A stretch of 64,000 nucleotides of DNA from Methylobacter sp. KS41 (GCA_002862125.1 PHSP01000004.1:1-64000); one strand, 5' to 3'; counted from the stretch's first letter, positions 9,153 to 18,510 are shown. Numbers and translations are program-made. Notes: generated by a model from the sequence alone, not told the origin.

Positions 9153-9265
9153 ACCAAGGGAAGTTCAAAGGCGATCACTTTATGAAAAGCATTGTGTAGG
9201 CAACGGTAGTTTTGTAATTCTTAGCATGTTTTTTACTGCATATTTTTCAAGATTCAACCTCAAAT

Positions 9266-9949
9266 TTAAGAAGGATTAGTGGAGGTTATTTTTTGCGAGT
9301 TACCATAAACAAAGCGGGGTAGCATGTCTTCCAGCTGAAACCTTCGGTTATGGCGGTAGCAGAGTTCGGCCAGGTAACGAGGTAAATGCTTGGGGTTTAT
9401 CGCATGATAAGTGCCTGTGATGGCATTCTTCACATTACCTATCAGTGTGTTGATCCAGGTAAACTCCTCTTTGGTAACACTTTGCGGCCCGCCGCCTGTG
9501 ACAATGCTGATATGGCTACACCCGGCCTCTGTTACGGCCGTAAAACAAGGCAAGCCATCCGAAATAACCGTGCTGTTGGGTTGTAAATGCTGCTTTGCCC
9601 AGCGTGATATTTCTGTCAGCCGAAAGCCTTTAACCACATTCATATTCATCGCAATGGGATGGCCTTCTTCATTCAGCGACACAGCTGCAACAAAAGGAAC
9701 TTTGTTGACGGAGCCCCGGCCTCTTTTTCCGCCGCGACGCTCGCCACCCCAATAAACATCATCCAATTGAATGATTCCGCTTAAAGGCTTGCTGTCATCA
9801 CGTTCTTTCATTACCTGCATGATTTTGTGTTTCATACTCCAGGCGGTATTGTACGAGACACCGGTTTGTCGCTTAAGCGCTAAGGCTGACAACCCCGTTT
9901 TGGCCTGCGTGATTAAATGGATCGCCAGGAACTATAATGTTTTACAACA
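9266..9949 (-). pseudogene. IS1595-family (ISXO2-like) transposase relic
   Basis: From the TTG at 9892 the frame encodes the DDE domain of an ISXO2-like transposase: IIQLDDVYWGGERRGGKRGRG, STVISDGLPCF and the YLAELCYRHNRRF tail. The same frame continues upstream with family-like sequence (FLAIHLITQAKTG) but meets a TAG at 9934-9932, where relatives have Trp, and a TGA at 9952-9950. The N-terminal zinc-ribbon domain, about 90-100 residues, is absent. No matching terminal inverted repeats could be found around it. It is therefore a truncated, inactive copy marking the downstream edge of the pxm region. Confidence 0.85.
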
Positions 9950-10072
9950 TCATAAAGAATTGATCTAGCAGCAATAGCCTGAAAGCATTGCCCAAATGAA
10001 TCAAAATTATGATCGAATACTTAACTTTATTTTGAGTTAAACATCAAGCCTTCCTAAAAATTCAGCGCTAAC

Positions 10073-10225
10073 ATGAGCATCAATCGAATCCAATCCGATC
10101 AACTCATCATCGAACTCTCACAGCTATTCACCAAAGCGACCGGCAAACCGGAATGTTATGTGATGATGGCGCAAACTGGCGGAAAAACCCTGTTTTATGT
10201 CGGCGGCAATAAGCCGCTGGCTTAA
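10073..10225 (+). pseudogene. Fragment of a MIF-family tautomerase paralogue
   Basis: A 50-residue frame (ATG 10073, TAA 10223) reads as the middle of the tautomerase encoded at 39822: ATGKPECYVMMAQTGGKTL aligns with ETGKPERYVMVELAGGKAM, and VGGNKPLA with FGGSDQPLA. The true N-terminus with its catalytic Pro is replaced by unrelated residues, and the C-terminal half is missing beyond PLA. It is a decayed partial paralogue next to the IS1595 relic. Confidence 0.75.
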
Positions 10226-10394
10226 TCCGGATAGTCTATCGAATAGGCGTTTACTCTTAACGCTTTCAGCTTCTGTTCAGCTAACAAAAGGCACTATATT
10301 TGCCAGATAACAGAAATTATTGATTCTCAGGACAAAAATTTTTTTTGTACTACACTATTCTGCACATCAATTTATAACACAGGAAAGAAAAAAA

Positions 10395-10571
10395 ATGATT
10401 AACAAAGTTTCAAATACTCTTAATGATATTATTGAACCCATGAACCAGGCATTTGATGACGGCAATTTTTATGGCCTGGAATATGTTCTTGACGACTTGG
10501 TTAAAGTAAAGCCAGCGCCCGCGAATGAAAATACGATAGATTGGTTCGGAGCTACCGATTATTTTGCTTAA
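10395..10571 (+). CDS. Small acidic protein of unknown function
   Basis: This 58-residue frame begins at the ATG at 10395, with AGGAAAG about 8 bases upstream. A longer version from 10320 is less likely. The product is acidic, has no Cys, membrane segment or signal peptide, and ends in the aromatic tail DWFGATDYFA. A perfect 8-bp stem-loop begins directly after its TAA, supporting a self-contained small transcription unit. I do not recognise the family. It could be a lineage-specific small protein; the isolated position and the ribosome site favour it being real, but only moderately. Confidence 0.5.
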   Translation: MINKVSNTLNDIIEPMNQAFDDGNFYGLEYVLDDLVKVKPAPANENTIDWFGATDYFA

Positions 10572-10593
10572 GTGTTATTGGCCGGAATAACAC
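10572..10593 (+). terminator. Stem-loop directly after small ORF
   Basis: GTGTTATT (10572-10579) and AATAACAC (10586-10593) form a perfect 8-bp stem with the loop GGCCGG, starting one base after the stop codon. There is no following T run, so it may be an mRNA-stabilising hairpin or a weak terminator. Confidence 0.4.
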
Positions 10594-10679
10594 AGTGCGA
10601 TTGCCATGCGTCAAAGCTTTATGCAGTTGATTATTTTGGCGTTTGCCGCACAAGGGACGCTACCCCCCCTTCTTCTTGA

Positions 10680-11942
10680 TTAAATATCGTGATCAAGCAT
10701 TTCGCAAATCCGGACAATCGCTCCCTGATTTTGACGGACAAACTCCGATCCTTTTTCTGCCAATACCCTTCTATAGTCCGGTTGCTTATACAATGCCACG
10801 ATTGAATTGACAATTTTGTCTTTATTTTGACATTGAATAGCTGCATTGTGGCTTAACATCCCGCTGGTTATTTCTTTGAAGTTGAACATGTAGGGGCCAA
10901 ACATGACTGGAACGCCCGCTGAGGCGGCCTCCAGAATATTATGCCCGCCTTTCGGCACCATGCTGCCGCCGACAAAAGCAACATCTGATGCCGCATAGAG
11001 CATTTTTAATTCACCCATCGTATCAACCAGATAGACATCAGTTTCTGAATAAACACTCTCACCCGTTGTGCGCATGACTACGTTAAGGCGCTGCTGTTCA
11101 CACAGCTTTTTAACATCGGCAAAGCGTTCCGGATGTCTTGGCGCTATCACCAGTATTAATCCGGGGATTTTTTGCTTGATTTCTTTATAAACTTCCAGAA
11201 ATATGGTTTCTTCGTCTTTATGAGTACTGGCAATCAACCATACAAATCGGCCTCCAAAAAAACCGGCCTTTATCTGCAAGCCCTGTTCAATTGTTGCCTG
11301 TGGATTTTCAATATCGAATTTCAAATTGCCTAATATTTTGACTTTCTCACTGTCAGCGCCAATAGCGATAAACCGGTTTGCATCTTCTTGTGTTTGTGTC
11401 GCAATAAGGTTTACTTGAGCTAAAGCAGGGTGAGTCAATAAAGGAATTTTTTGATAACCGCGAAATGATTTTTCCGACAGACGGGCGTTGATAATGTATA
11501 AGGGAATATTGTTTCTTCCACAACATGCAAAAAGATTGGGCCAAATTTCTGTTTCAACCATAACCGCAAGCTTGGGTTTAAAGCATTTCATAAACCTGTT
11601 TACTGCATCGGGTAAGTCATAAGGCAGGTAGACATGCGTTACCGTTTCCCGCATGACTGCCTTAACTCGAGCGGACCCGGTAGGCGTAGTAGTGGTAATT
11701 AACAGTTTGGCATCAGGGTGTCGCCTATGTATTGCCCGGACGAGGGGAAATATTGCTTCGGCCTCCCCTACGGAAACCGCATGAAACCAGATAACTCCCC
11801 GAGGAAATTTTTTATTAATGTATACAGCGAAACGTTCGAGCCATCGGCATCGATATTCCGGCGCTTTTATGCTACGCCAGAGCTGACGCAGAAGTATAAA
11901 AGGAATTAGCAGGTAAAAAAGGCAGGAATAAAAAGCGCGCAT
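10680..11942 (-). CDS. waaA: 3-deoxy-D-manno-octulosonic acid (Kdo) transferase
   Basis: WaaA/KdtA (GT30) adds Kdo from CMP-Kdo to lipid IVA on the cytoplasmic face of the inner membrane, the first step of LPS core assembly. The 420-residue length is typical. An N-terminal membrane anchor (residues about 4-19) is followed by the acceptor-side domain with HAVSVGEAEA, whose Glu is the catalytic base of the family, and VMVETEIWPNL. The C-terminal donor domain has SMVPKGGHNILEAASAG and FGPYMFNFKEI. It lies 55 bp downstream of rplI on the same strand, with a 12-bp inverted repeat between them, and probably has its own promoter or readthrough transcription. Confidence 0.95.
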   Translation of the reverse strand: MRAFYSCLFYLLIPFILLRQLWRSIKAPEYRCRWLERFAVYINKKFPRGVIWFHAVSVGEAEAIFPLVRAIHRRHPDAKLLITTTTPTGSARVKAVMRETVTHVYLPYDLPDAVNRFMKCFKPKLAVMVETEIWPNLFACCGRNNIPLYIINARLSEKSFRGYQKIPLLTHPALAQVNLIATQTQEDANRFIAIGADSEKVKILGNLKFDIENPQATIEQGLQIKAGFFGGRFVWLIASTHKDEETIFLEVYKEIKQKIPGLILVIAPRHPERFADVKKLCEQQRLNVVMRTTGESVYSETDVYLVDTMGELKMLYAASDVAFVGGSMVPKGGHNILEAASAGVPVMFGPYMFNFKEITSGMLSHNAAIQCQNKDKIVNSIVALYKQPDYRRVLAEKGSEFVRQNQGAIVRICEMLDHDI

Positions 11943-11948
11943 AGTAAC

Positions 11949-11989
11949 GGCGCAAGGTTATAAAAAAGCCATTGCTTTAACCTTGCGCC
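11949..11989 (-). terminator. Stem-loop between rplI and waaA
   Basis: GGCGCAAGGTTA (11949-11960) and TAACCTTGCGCC (11978-11989) form a perfect 12-bp inverted repeat with a 17-base loop. On the minus strand it lies just after the rplI stop. A T6 tract lies in the loop rather than after the stem, so it may attenuate rather than fully terminate the ribosomal-protein transcript. Confidence 0.55.
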
Positions 11990-11997
11990 TTTATTGA

Positions 11998-12447
11998 TTA
12001 TGCTTCAGCTGCAATTTTTATTGACAGTGTCACGATAACATCAGAGTGTAAATTGATGTCAATGGGGTAATCGCCAATTTGGCGAATTGCTCCATGAGGC
12101 AAGCGAATTTGCTGTTTTTCGATAGAAATACCTGCCGCTGTAATAGCTTCGGCAATATTATGCGTACCTACAGAACCAAACAATCTGCCTTCGTCACCCG
12201 CTTTGTGGGTAATGACAATTTCAAGTTTGCTCAATTCATTACCCAGCTTTTGAGCTGCGCTCAGCTTTTCGGCGGCTGCTTTTTCAAGTTCAGCACGACG
12301 CGCTTCAAACTCGGCAATTTTCTTAGCTGTTGCAGCAACAGCTTTACCTTGTGGAACAAGATAGTTTCTGCCGTAGCCTGATTTAATGGTGACTTTGTCA
12401 CCCAGGTTACCCAAGTTTGCTATCTTTTCAAGAAGAATAACTTCCAT
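11998..12447 (-). CDS. rplI: 50S ribosomal protein L9
   Basis: This 149-residue protein is a standard bacterial L9. The N-terminal rRNA-binding domain starts MEVILLEKIANLGNLGDKV and contains the L9 signature GYGRNYLVPQGKA. A long connecting helix (residues about 42-75, rich in Ala/Glu/Lys) leads to the C-terminal domain (DEGRLFGSVGTHNIAEAI). It is the last gene of the rpsF-rpsR-DUF2232-rplI operon, 36 bp after the membrane-protein gene. Confidence 0.98.
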   Translation of the reverse strand: MEVILLEKIANLGNLGDKVTIKSGYGRNYLVPQGKAVAATAKKIAEFEARRAELEKAAAEKLSAAQKLGNELSKLEIVITHKAGDEGRLFGSVGTHNIAEAITAAGISIEKQQIRLPHGAIRQIGDYPIDINLHSDVIVTLSIKIAAEA

Positions 12448-12483
12448 CTTTTAATCCTCACCTTTCGGTTTTTAAACGGCTAT

Positions 12484-13383
12484 TTATACGCCATCAGGCG
12501 TGTTGATTCGATTTTTTTTTCGTAAGTTCAACCACGGGTCGCTCAAACCCACCAAGGCAACAAGCAGCATGGAATGGGGTATCAAAAACAGGGTTATATA
12601 GAGCATCGGCACCATGTAGCGCCCCAGTTTCAATCCGGCAAATACAGTATGTAATACAGCTGTTCCACTCACTGTGTATAACACAAAAAGCAAGATGCTG
12701 ACATTCCAGGCTACTTCCGAGATCAATCCCGTGCTTGCCAATGCAGTTACTACGACAGCGACCGTCCCTATTGACAGCCTCGGCTTGGTGGACAATGACA
12801 AAAACTCTTGCCTGAAACCGCCCGGATTATAGAGATTCGCCTGCCACCACCGGCCTAAAAACAAGCCAAACAACAAGCCAAATACTGAACCCGCAGCAAC
12901 CACTCCGGTCATGTAATGCGCAAGAACATCAATGGTGTGTTTGACATCCGCAACGGGTGCGTCTGGCGGAACCATCTGCGAAAGAACGGCTTTCCACATA
13001 GCAGAAGGATCGGCAGCATAGAGGTAAAAACCTATAACGCCAAGCACGCCAATCAATATCGCAATTTCAATCGCCAAAGATAAATGGCGCCCTTCTCTTA
13101 ATATGATTGAAATCAACCAGACCGGTAACCAAAGAACCATTACGTAAAGCAATGCGAACTGGTAATTACCTATTGCCAGAAAACCTAATAGCCCCGCCGC
13201 CACACTGGAACAGGCTAACACATATAAACCTTCGAACGCTCCCCGCCTCAGCGTAACAAGAGCAACGGCGGCTGAACTTACAACACTTACAGGGGGTAGC
13301 AATAGCGACAACAGTGCGAGAGAAGAAGCCACTAACATGGCCTGCATTCTACCTCGCATAATGTACGCCGCTAAAAAATTCAC
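12484..13383 (-). CDS. DUF2232 integral membrane protein
   Basis: This 299-residue protein has about eight hydrophobic helices (for example AMLVASSLALLSLLLPP, VLGVIGFYLYA and VFGLLFGLFLG) and a short basic C-terminus. The position between rpsR and rplI is the conserved location of DUF2232 membrane proteins in many gammaproteobacteria. Their function is unknown. It starts 15 bp after rpsR and is surely cotranscribed with the ribosomal genes. Confidence 0.85.
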   Translation of the reverse strand: MNFLAAYIMRGRMQAMLVASSLALLSLLLPPVSVVSSAAVALVTLRRGAFEGLYVLACSSVAAGLLGFLAIGNYQFALLYVMVLWLPVWLISIILREGRHLSLAIEIAILIGVLGVIGFYLYAADPSAMWKAVLSQMVPPDAPVADVKHTIDVLAHYMTGVVAAGSVFGLLFGLFLGRWWQANLYNPGGFRQEFLSLSTKPRLSIGTVAVVVTALASTGLISEVAWNVSILLFVLYTVSGTAVLHTVFAGLKLGRYMVPMLYITLFLIPHSMLLVALVGLSDPWLNLRKKNRINTPDGV

Positions 13384-13398
13384 AACCCCCGTCCTAAG

Positions 13399-13626
13399 TT
13401 ATTTGTGTGCGTCGCAGAACGGCAGTAATGCAATAAAACGGGCGCGTTTTATTGCAACACATAACTGTCTTTGATACTTGGCGCTGGTTCCTGTGATCCG
13501 ACTAGGAACAATTTTGCCGGTTTCAGTAATATAATCACTCAATAAATCCAGATCCTTGTAATCGATCTGTGTGCCGCCTTCCGCGCTGAACCGGCAGAAT
13601 TTTTTGCGTCTGATGTTACGTGCCAT
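13399..13626 (-). CDS. rpsR: 30S ribosomal protein S18
   Basis: This 75-residue protein is of normal length and sequence for S18: [27 protein letters not shown], and the signature [20 protein letters not shown]18 pairs with S6 on 16S rRNA in the small-subunit platform. The gene lies 33 bp downstream of rpsF. No priB gene lies between them, unlike in Escherichia coli. Confidence 0.98.
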   Translation of the reverse strand: MARNIRRKKFCRFSAEGGTQIDYKDLDLLSDYITETGKIVPSRITGTSAKYQRQLCVAIKRARFIALLPFCDAHK

Positions 13627-13659
13627 AATAATTTCCTTAAATCCAATAAGTTAAAAGCG

Positions 13660-14136
13660 TTATTCAGGAATGATTTCGTCAGCATCAAAATCGACATCGT
13701 CTAAATCAATTTCGTCTAAATCAATTTCGTCGCCGATGACGCCTGTTGCCGGCACCACAACCGCTTCTCTGGCGGCTGCATCTTTGGCTCTGGATTCAGC
13801 TGCTTTATTTTCTTCCGCAGTTGATGTGGCGATAGCGGAGGGTCCTGTTATGGCCATTTTTTGCAATAAAGTCATGCTGCGCAAAATAGCATCGTTGAAG
13901 CGGAAGCCAGTTTCTAATTCTTCCAATGTTGCCTGATCACACTCAACATTCATCAGCACATAATGCGCTTTATGAATTTTTTTAATTGGATAAGCCAAAT
14001 GTCTACGACCCCAGTCTTCCAAACGATGAATAGTACCGGATGCTGCTTCGATAGTTGACCGGTAACGTTCAATCATCGCCGGAACCTGAGCGCTTTGGTC
14101 AGGATGGACTAAAAAGACAATTTCATAATGTCGCAT
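13660..14136 (-). CDS. rpsF: 30S ribosomal protein S6 with acidic tail
   Basis: The 158-residue product is a typical S6 through about residue 95 ([44 protein letters not shown]). It then has a longer than usual C-terminal tail of about 60 residues that ends in a strongly acidic Asp/Glu/Ile repeat ([19 protein letters not shown]). E. coli S6 also has a Glu-rich tail modified by RimK, so the acidic end fits the family, but the 21-base near-repeats in the DNA (13690-13735) suggest slippage expansion. It opens the operon, with AAAGGA before the ATG. The 277 bp upstream hold no gene and presumably contain the operon promoter. Confidence 0.96.
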   Translation of the reverse strand: MRHYEIVFLVHPDQSAQVPAMIERYRSTIEAASGTIHRLEDWGRRHLAYPIKKIHKAHYVLMNVECDQATLEELETGFRFNDAILRSMTLLQKMAITGPSAIATSTAEENKAAESRAKDAAAREAVVVPATGVIGDEIDLDEIDLDDVDFDADEIIPE

Positions 14137-14413
14137 TTTTTTTCCTTTCGGGTTAAGCCTTCCTTCTCTGTCTTAAAAAGAAGGTAAAGCAAGGAGGAGC
14201 AATACGCCCCGTAGAACCGCGCATTATAAAGCCATTTCCTGTTATTTGAAAATACTATTGTTGGAAATCCGGAAAAACAAGCCAGTCCGGACAATGCCGA
14301 AAATACTTCAAGATTATCCATGCTGTAGATCGTTACCCAGAGAAACGGCTTCCCGTATTGCAGTTTTCGATTTAGTTAGTTGTCTTTTGTGGACGGATGG
14401 AATGCAACACGAC

Positions 14414-15142
14414 TCAAATATAAAGCGATGCCATGCGCCGCCAATAATATCCGCTATGCGCCCTATCGTCCCAAAGCACTAACTGGTGATTTATGTTTTT
14501 TTGCCGCAATATGGAACTTAACTGTTCATTATTCTGCAAAAACGGATCTTCTTTACCAATGACCAGAGTAATCTCGATTTCCCTTAATTTGTTCAGGCGC
14601 CAGGAGCATTCCAGATTAGGCAAAAAATGTATGGGGGTATGAAAATAAATATCTTCATTATAAAAACCATCGAAAAGATCTTTAAAAAACTCTACATTGA
14701 GGGTGAGATCATAACGCCCGGAAAATGCGACCAGCTTTTTAAAAAATTGAGGGTAGCGAAATGCAATATTGGCCGCATGAAATGCGCCAAGGCTTAAGCC
14801 ATGAGAAATAACACATTCATGCTGATTCCTGCCTTGCATAAAAGGCAACACTTCGTTCAAGATATATTCTTCATAATCTATATGGCGCTGAATACGCCCG
14901 CTGGGATGAGCCCATTCACAATAAAAACTTTCAGTATCAATTCCATCGATACAATAAAGCTGTAACCAGCCTTGCTCTATCTTGTACTTTAAGGATTCTA
15001 CTATGCCTAATTTTTCGTACTCGTAAAACCGCCCAAAGCGGGAAGGAAAAACCAATACTTTTGCACCGGCATGACCAAACACAAGTAATTCCATATCGCG
15101 CTGTAATCGATCGCTCCACCACTTGTGATACTCACGATTCAT
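14414..15142 (-). CDS. Esterase D-like alpha/beta hydrolase
   Basis: This 242-residue protein resembles the putative-esterase (esterase D/PHB-depolymerase-like) family. The nucleophile elbow is SHGLSLGAFHAA (G-x-S-x-G as GLSLG). A family-style acidic residue follows in IGKEDPFLQN and a C-terminal His in WDDRAHSGYYWRR, completing a Ser-Asp-His triad. There is no signal peptide, so it is cytoplasmic. Its first 11 bases overlap the end of the upstream esterase gene on the same strand, so the two are translationally coupled. The natural ester is unknown. The opening HKWWSDRLQRDMEL is common to a set of uncharacterised bacterial esterases. Confidence 0.8.
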   Translation of the reverse strand: MNREYHKWWSDRLQRDMELLVFGHAGAKVLVFPSRFGRFYEYEKLGIVESLKYKIEQGWLQLYCIDGIDTESFYCEWAHPSGRIQRHIDYEEYILNEVLPFMQGRNQHECVISHGLSLGAFHAANIAFRYPQFFKKLVAFSGRYDLTLNVEFFKDLFDGFYNEDIYFHTPIHFLPNLECSWRLNKLREIEITLVIGKEDPFLQNNEQLSSILRQKNINHQLVLWDDRAHSGYYWRRMASLYI

Positions 15143-16169
15143 CCAGATCTCCAGTATACATGTCAGTTAATTGTTCGCCAAGGGGAGCAAAAAAGGCATC
15201 GAGCTGCTTTATCAGTCCGGACTCTTGCTGCACCTGTTTTGGGTAGATGCAATGCCCGGCTTCCAGAATAAAAAGCTGTTTTTCCCGGGGCAATGCGTTG
15301 TATATTGCAAACTGCCCGGGAGGAGCGACACAAGGATCAAACAGTGCGCACGCACAATGTATGGGCATGTTAATCCGCTTTGCCGCCAAGGCCGCATCGT
15401 AATATCTCAACACTTTTAGGGTCTGTTTTTTATGAGCTCTATAGTACCGCTGTACGCTCTGTCCGCTGCCATTGGTTGCAAGTTTTAAGCGTAAAGGCTG
15501 GTTGCCGAAGGTGGGCATATTGAAATGGCCTTTGCTGATACGCGCCTCCCACGCCAGCGCCAAAGCGCCAATTCCCCCGCCAAAGCTAATACCCAGATAG
15601 CCTAAATGTCCTGCCAAGCGCGGAAACAGGGACAGCATGGCGCTCACCGCCAGCCACACATCTTCAACACAGCCGCCCAGAATATAACGATCCCTCTGGT
15701 CAATGTCGTGCAGCACATGCCAACAAGGTTCGGTAGAAATGGGCGGCCGTGAACTGAGAGCTAAGCCGCGAAAACAGGGAAACAACAAGGCCGCGTCTTT
15801 AAAGGGCTGATGAAAATCAGGCCCATCGCGCCCGCCATAGCCGTGCCCGACAATAAAGCCGCGCTTTATCTCTCCGGAAACCGGCAACAATAACCAGCCC
15901 CGGATAGGAAAATTACCGGTGGAGGTGTAACTTATTTCGAATACCTGCCAGCCCATGCTATTTTCAAGTAATATCCTTGTTTGCGGGCGAGGATCAATGG
16001 TTAATGACTTTTGATAGCGCTTTTGCCAAAAGGAATCAAAATCCACCGGTTCTTTCGGAGTCTTGACCGCAAGCAATTGCTTAAGCGAATATCCATAAGT
16101 TGGATCAAAATCATATTTAATTGTCTCTATGATACTTTTATCGTCATCTGGCATTGATGCAATCCTCAA
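15132..16169 (-). CDS. Acetyl xylan esterase-like (AXE1 family) hydrolase
   Basis: This 345-residue protein fits the AXE1/cephalosporin-C deacetylase group. An N-terminal part begins with KTPKEPVDFDSFWQKRY, a common AXE1 opening. It continues with an oxyanion-region motif VGHGYGGRDG, the nucleophile elbow LGISFGGGIG, the Asp segment CALFDPCVAPP and the terminal His in EAGHCIYPKQ. No signal peptide is evident. It is the first gene of a two-esterase unit, overlapping the next gene by 11 bp. The substrate could be acetylated sugars or other small esters. Confidence 0.82.
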   Translation of the reverse strand: MRIASMPDDDKSIIETIKYDFDPTYGYSLKQLLAVKTPKEPVDFDSFWQKRYQKSLTIDPRPQTRILLENSMGWQVFEISYTSTGNFPIRGWLLLPVSGEIKRGFIVGHGYGGRDGPDFHQPFKDAALLFPCFRGLALSSRPPISTEPCWHVLHDIDQRDRYILGGCVEDVWLAVSAMLSLFPRLAGHLGYLGISFGGGIGALALAWEARISKGHFNMPTFGNQPLRLKLATNGSGQSVQRYYRAHKKQTLKVLRYYDAALAAKRINMPIHCACALFDPCVAPPGQFAIYNALPREKQLFILEAGHCIYPKQVQQESGLIKQLDAFFAPLGEQLTDMYTGDLDES

Positions 16170-16451
16170 AACGCCGCACTTTATAACATGGAAATTATTA
16201 CAGAATTATTTATACATAGAGCCAAAACGATCAATCAACAATCAAGAGTAGCGCAACTTATGGTTACAAAACTTCAGCGCAAGGTGGCATTAAAAACATT
16301 CCGCCGATGCCTCGGCGAACAAATTTGCCTGGTAGCGTGAGCATTATTGAGCAAAGAAACCAGGTATATCCCGAAAGGTAAAGCGGCATAAGTCCGCCGG
16401 CAAGCTTTCAAACTTAAGCCGGTTGAAAGACTGGTGCGGAACCCATAACAA

Positions 16452-16468
16452 TTAACCCATCTTCGTGA
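16452..16468 (+). repeat. Left terminal inverted repeat of IS1634-type element
   Basis: TTAACCCATCTTCGTGA, exactly complementary to the repeat at 18552-18568. Confidence 0.85.
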
Positions 16469-16623
16469 CTCCAGTCGCCCTAAGTTATTGATTTTTGGTT
16501 ACCGGCGGTTTTCATTTCGAAAAAACCCTTTAAAATCAATGCTCATTTTTCGCTCTCTCTTGTAGTGCCATCCATTTAGGTTTGCATCTTGATTTTTTCC
16601 GGAATAGCGCCCATGCTAGAGCC

Positions 16624-18510
16624 ATGTATATTCGAAGAACCAAAACCAAAACAGCGGATCATGGCGAAGATTCCTATACCTATCGGATCGTTGAATCCGT
16701 GCGTGAGGGAACACAAGTCAAGCAACGTACGCTACTCAATCTAGGCAAAGACTTTGCCATTGAGCCCGCGCACTGGCCCTTGCTTGCGGCCAGAATTGAA
16801 CAGCTTCTGCAAGGCTCAGCGCCGCGCCAAGACGAGTTGTTTCATTTAGAGGATGATGCCGGTCAACTTCTGGAGGCCGCCGCCGTGCGCTATAGCGACC
16901 TCATCATCGCGAAACTGGCGCAACCGGTGGCGGCAGCGACGCCCGGGCAGGATTATCATAGTGTCGGCATTAATCATATCGAAGCCCATCAAGCCCGCAG
17001 CATCGGCGGGGAAACGTTGGCGTTGCATGCGGTCATGCAGTTGCAGCTGGATCAGAAGCTTGCCGCACTGGGCTTTAACAAAATCGATGCCGCGGCGGCA
17101 TTGGGCAGCATCATAGGGCGCATGATTTCACCCGGCAGCGAACTGCAGACCCATGACTGGCTGCAAGCACGTACCGGCCTGGGTGAACTGCTTGATCATG
17201 ACTACGGCAGCACCAGTCTGACGCGCCTGTACACCATCAGCGATAAGTTGCTCAAACACCAGTCGGCGCTGGAAACTTTTCTGGGTGCTCAGGAGCAGAC
17301 CTTATTCGATTTAAACCGGAGCATCGTCTTGTACGACTTGACCAACACCTATTTTGAAGGCCAGTGCGCCCAAAACCCCAAGGCCCGGTTCGGCCGCTCC
17401 AAAGAAAAACGCCGTGATTGCCCATTGGTGACCTTAGGTCTGGTTCTGGATGGCAATGGCTTCCCGCTCAGCAGCCAGGTCTTTCCAGGCAACGCCAGCG
17501 AGCCCGCCACGTTGGCGCTGATGCTGGACGGTCTGCAGGGGAAAAATCCATTAGCCGGAGAAAAACCGGTCATTATCATGGATGCCGGCATTGCCAGCGC
17601 TGACAATCTCGCCTGGTTAAGCGCGCGCGGTTATCTTTACCTGGTGGTCAGCCGGGAACGCTACCTACAAGATCCCAGAGACCAGGATAATGCCGTACTG
17701 GTTAGGGAAACCGGACAGAGCAAAGTCAGCGTTTACCGCACAATCGATGCAGAAACCGGGGAAACCCGGCTCTATTGCCACTCCGATCAAAAAGCCAAAA
17801 AAGAACAGGCCATCCGCAACCGCTTCCACGTTCGTCTGGAAGAGGGGCTCGACAAGCTCCATGCCGGTTTGGACAAAAAAGGCACGATCAAAAACTACGC
17901 GAAAATACTCGAACGCATTGGCCGGCTGCGCGAAAAAAACAGCCGCGTCGCGCAAGACTACCGCATTGAAGTCATTGCTGATGACGCGAAAAACAACGCC
18001 ATCCGTATTGAATGGCAGCGTGAACCCAAAAGTGAACAAAAAGACCGGCACTGCGGAGTTTACTGCCTGAGAACCACTACTCCGGACTGGTCGGAAGAAC
18101 AATTGTGGTCAACCTATATCATGCTGACCGAGATCGAAGCCACGTTCAGAAGCTTGAAAACCGACCTCGGCTTACGTCCAGTTTTCCACCATAAAGAAGA
18201 ACGCGTCACCGGACACTTGTTCATTACTTTAATGGCCTACCATCTGGTGCATACCCTGCGCTATCAACTCAAGCAGCAGGGTATCCATTTAAGCTGGGAC
18301 AGCATACGCAACATTATGTCGACCCAACAACGCCTCACGATTACCTTGCCGACAGAGGATAATAAGACCATTCACCTGCGCACAACAACCCAAGCCGAAA
18401 CACGCCAAAAACAACTATACGCAGCCTTAAGTATCAAACCTGACCTGATAGGTAAATGTAAGACGATTATTGATAAGAAAAAATATGTAGTGCCATTTGA
18501 GATAAATTAA
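16624..18510 (+). CDS. IS1634-family transposase
   Basis: This DDE transposase of 628 residues has the IS1634-type N-terminus MYIRRTKTKT; a longer frame from a TTG at 16582 is less likely. The RNase H-like core shows the first Asp in VLYDLTNTYFEG, the second in VIIMDAGIASADNLAWL, and the YREK-type C-terminal block in TEIEATFRSLKTDLGLRPV followed by ERVTGHLFITLMAYHL. The frame has no internal stop or shift. It is the only gene in the element. Confidence 0.93.
   Translation: MYIRRTKTKTADHGEDSYTYRIVESVREGTQVKQRTLLNLGKDFAIEPAHWPLLAARIEQLLQGSAPRQDELFHLEDDAGQLLEAAAVRYSDLIIAKLAQPVAAATPGQDYHSVGINHIEAHQARSIGGETLALHAVMQLQLDQKLAALGFNKIDAAAALGSIIGRMISPGSELQTHDWLQARTGLGELLDHDYGSTSLTRLYTISDKLLKHQSALETFLGAQEQTLFDLNRSIVLYDLTNTYFEGQCAQNPKARFGRSKEKRRDCPLVTLGLVLDGNGFPLSSQVFPGNASEPATLALMLDGLQGKNPLAGEKPVIIMDAGIASADNLAWLSARGYLYLVVSRERYLQDPRDQDNAVLVRETGQSKVSVYRTIDAETGETRLYCHSDQKAKKEQAIRNRFHVRLEEGLDKLHAGLDKKGTIKNYAKILERIGRLREKNSRVAQDYRIEVIADDAKNNAIRIEWQREPKSEQKDRHCGVYCLRTTTPDWSEEQLWSTYIMLTEIEATFRSLKTDLGLRPVFHHKEERVTGHLFITLMAYHLVHTLRYQLKQQGIHLSWDSIRNIMSTQQRLTITLPTEDNKTIHLRTTTQAETRQKQLYAALSIKPDLIGKCKTIIDKKKYVVPFEIN

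Noticed and set aside
17665-18102. 145-codon minus-strand frame inside the IS element
   Set aside because: It is the mirror of the transposase coding strand, with Phe/Val-rich composition typical of a shadow frame.
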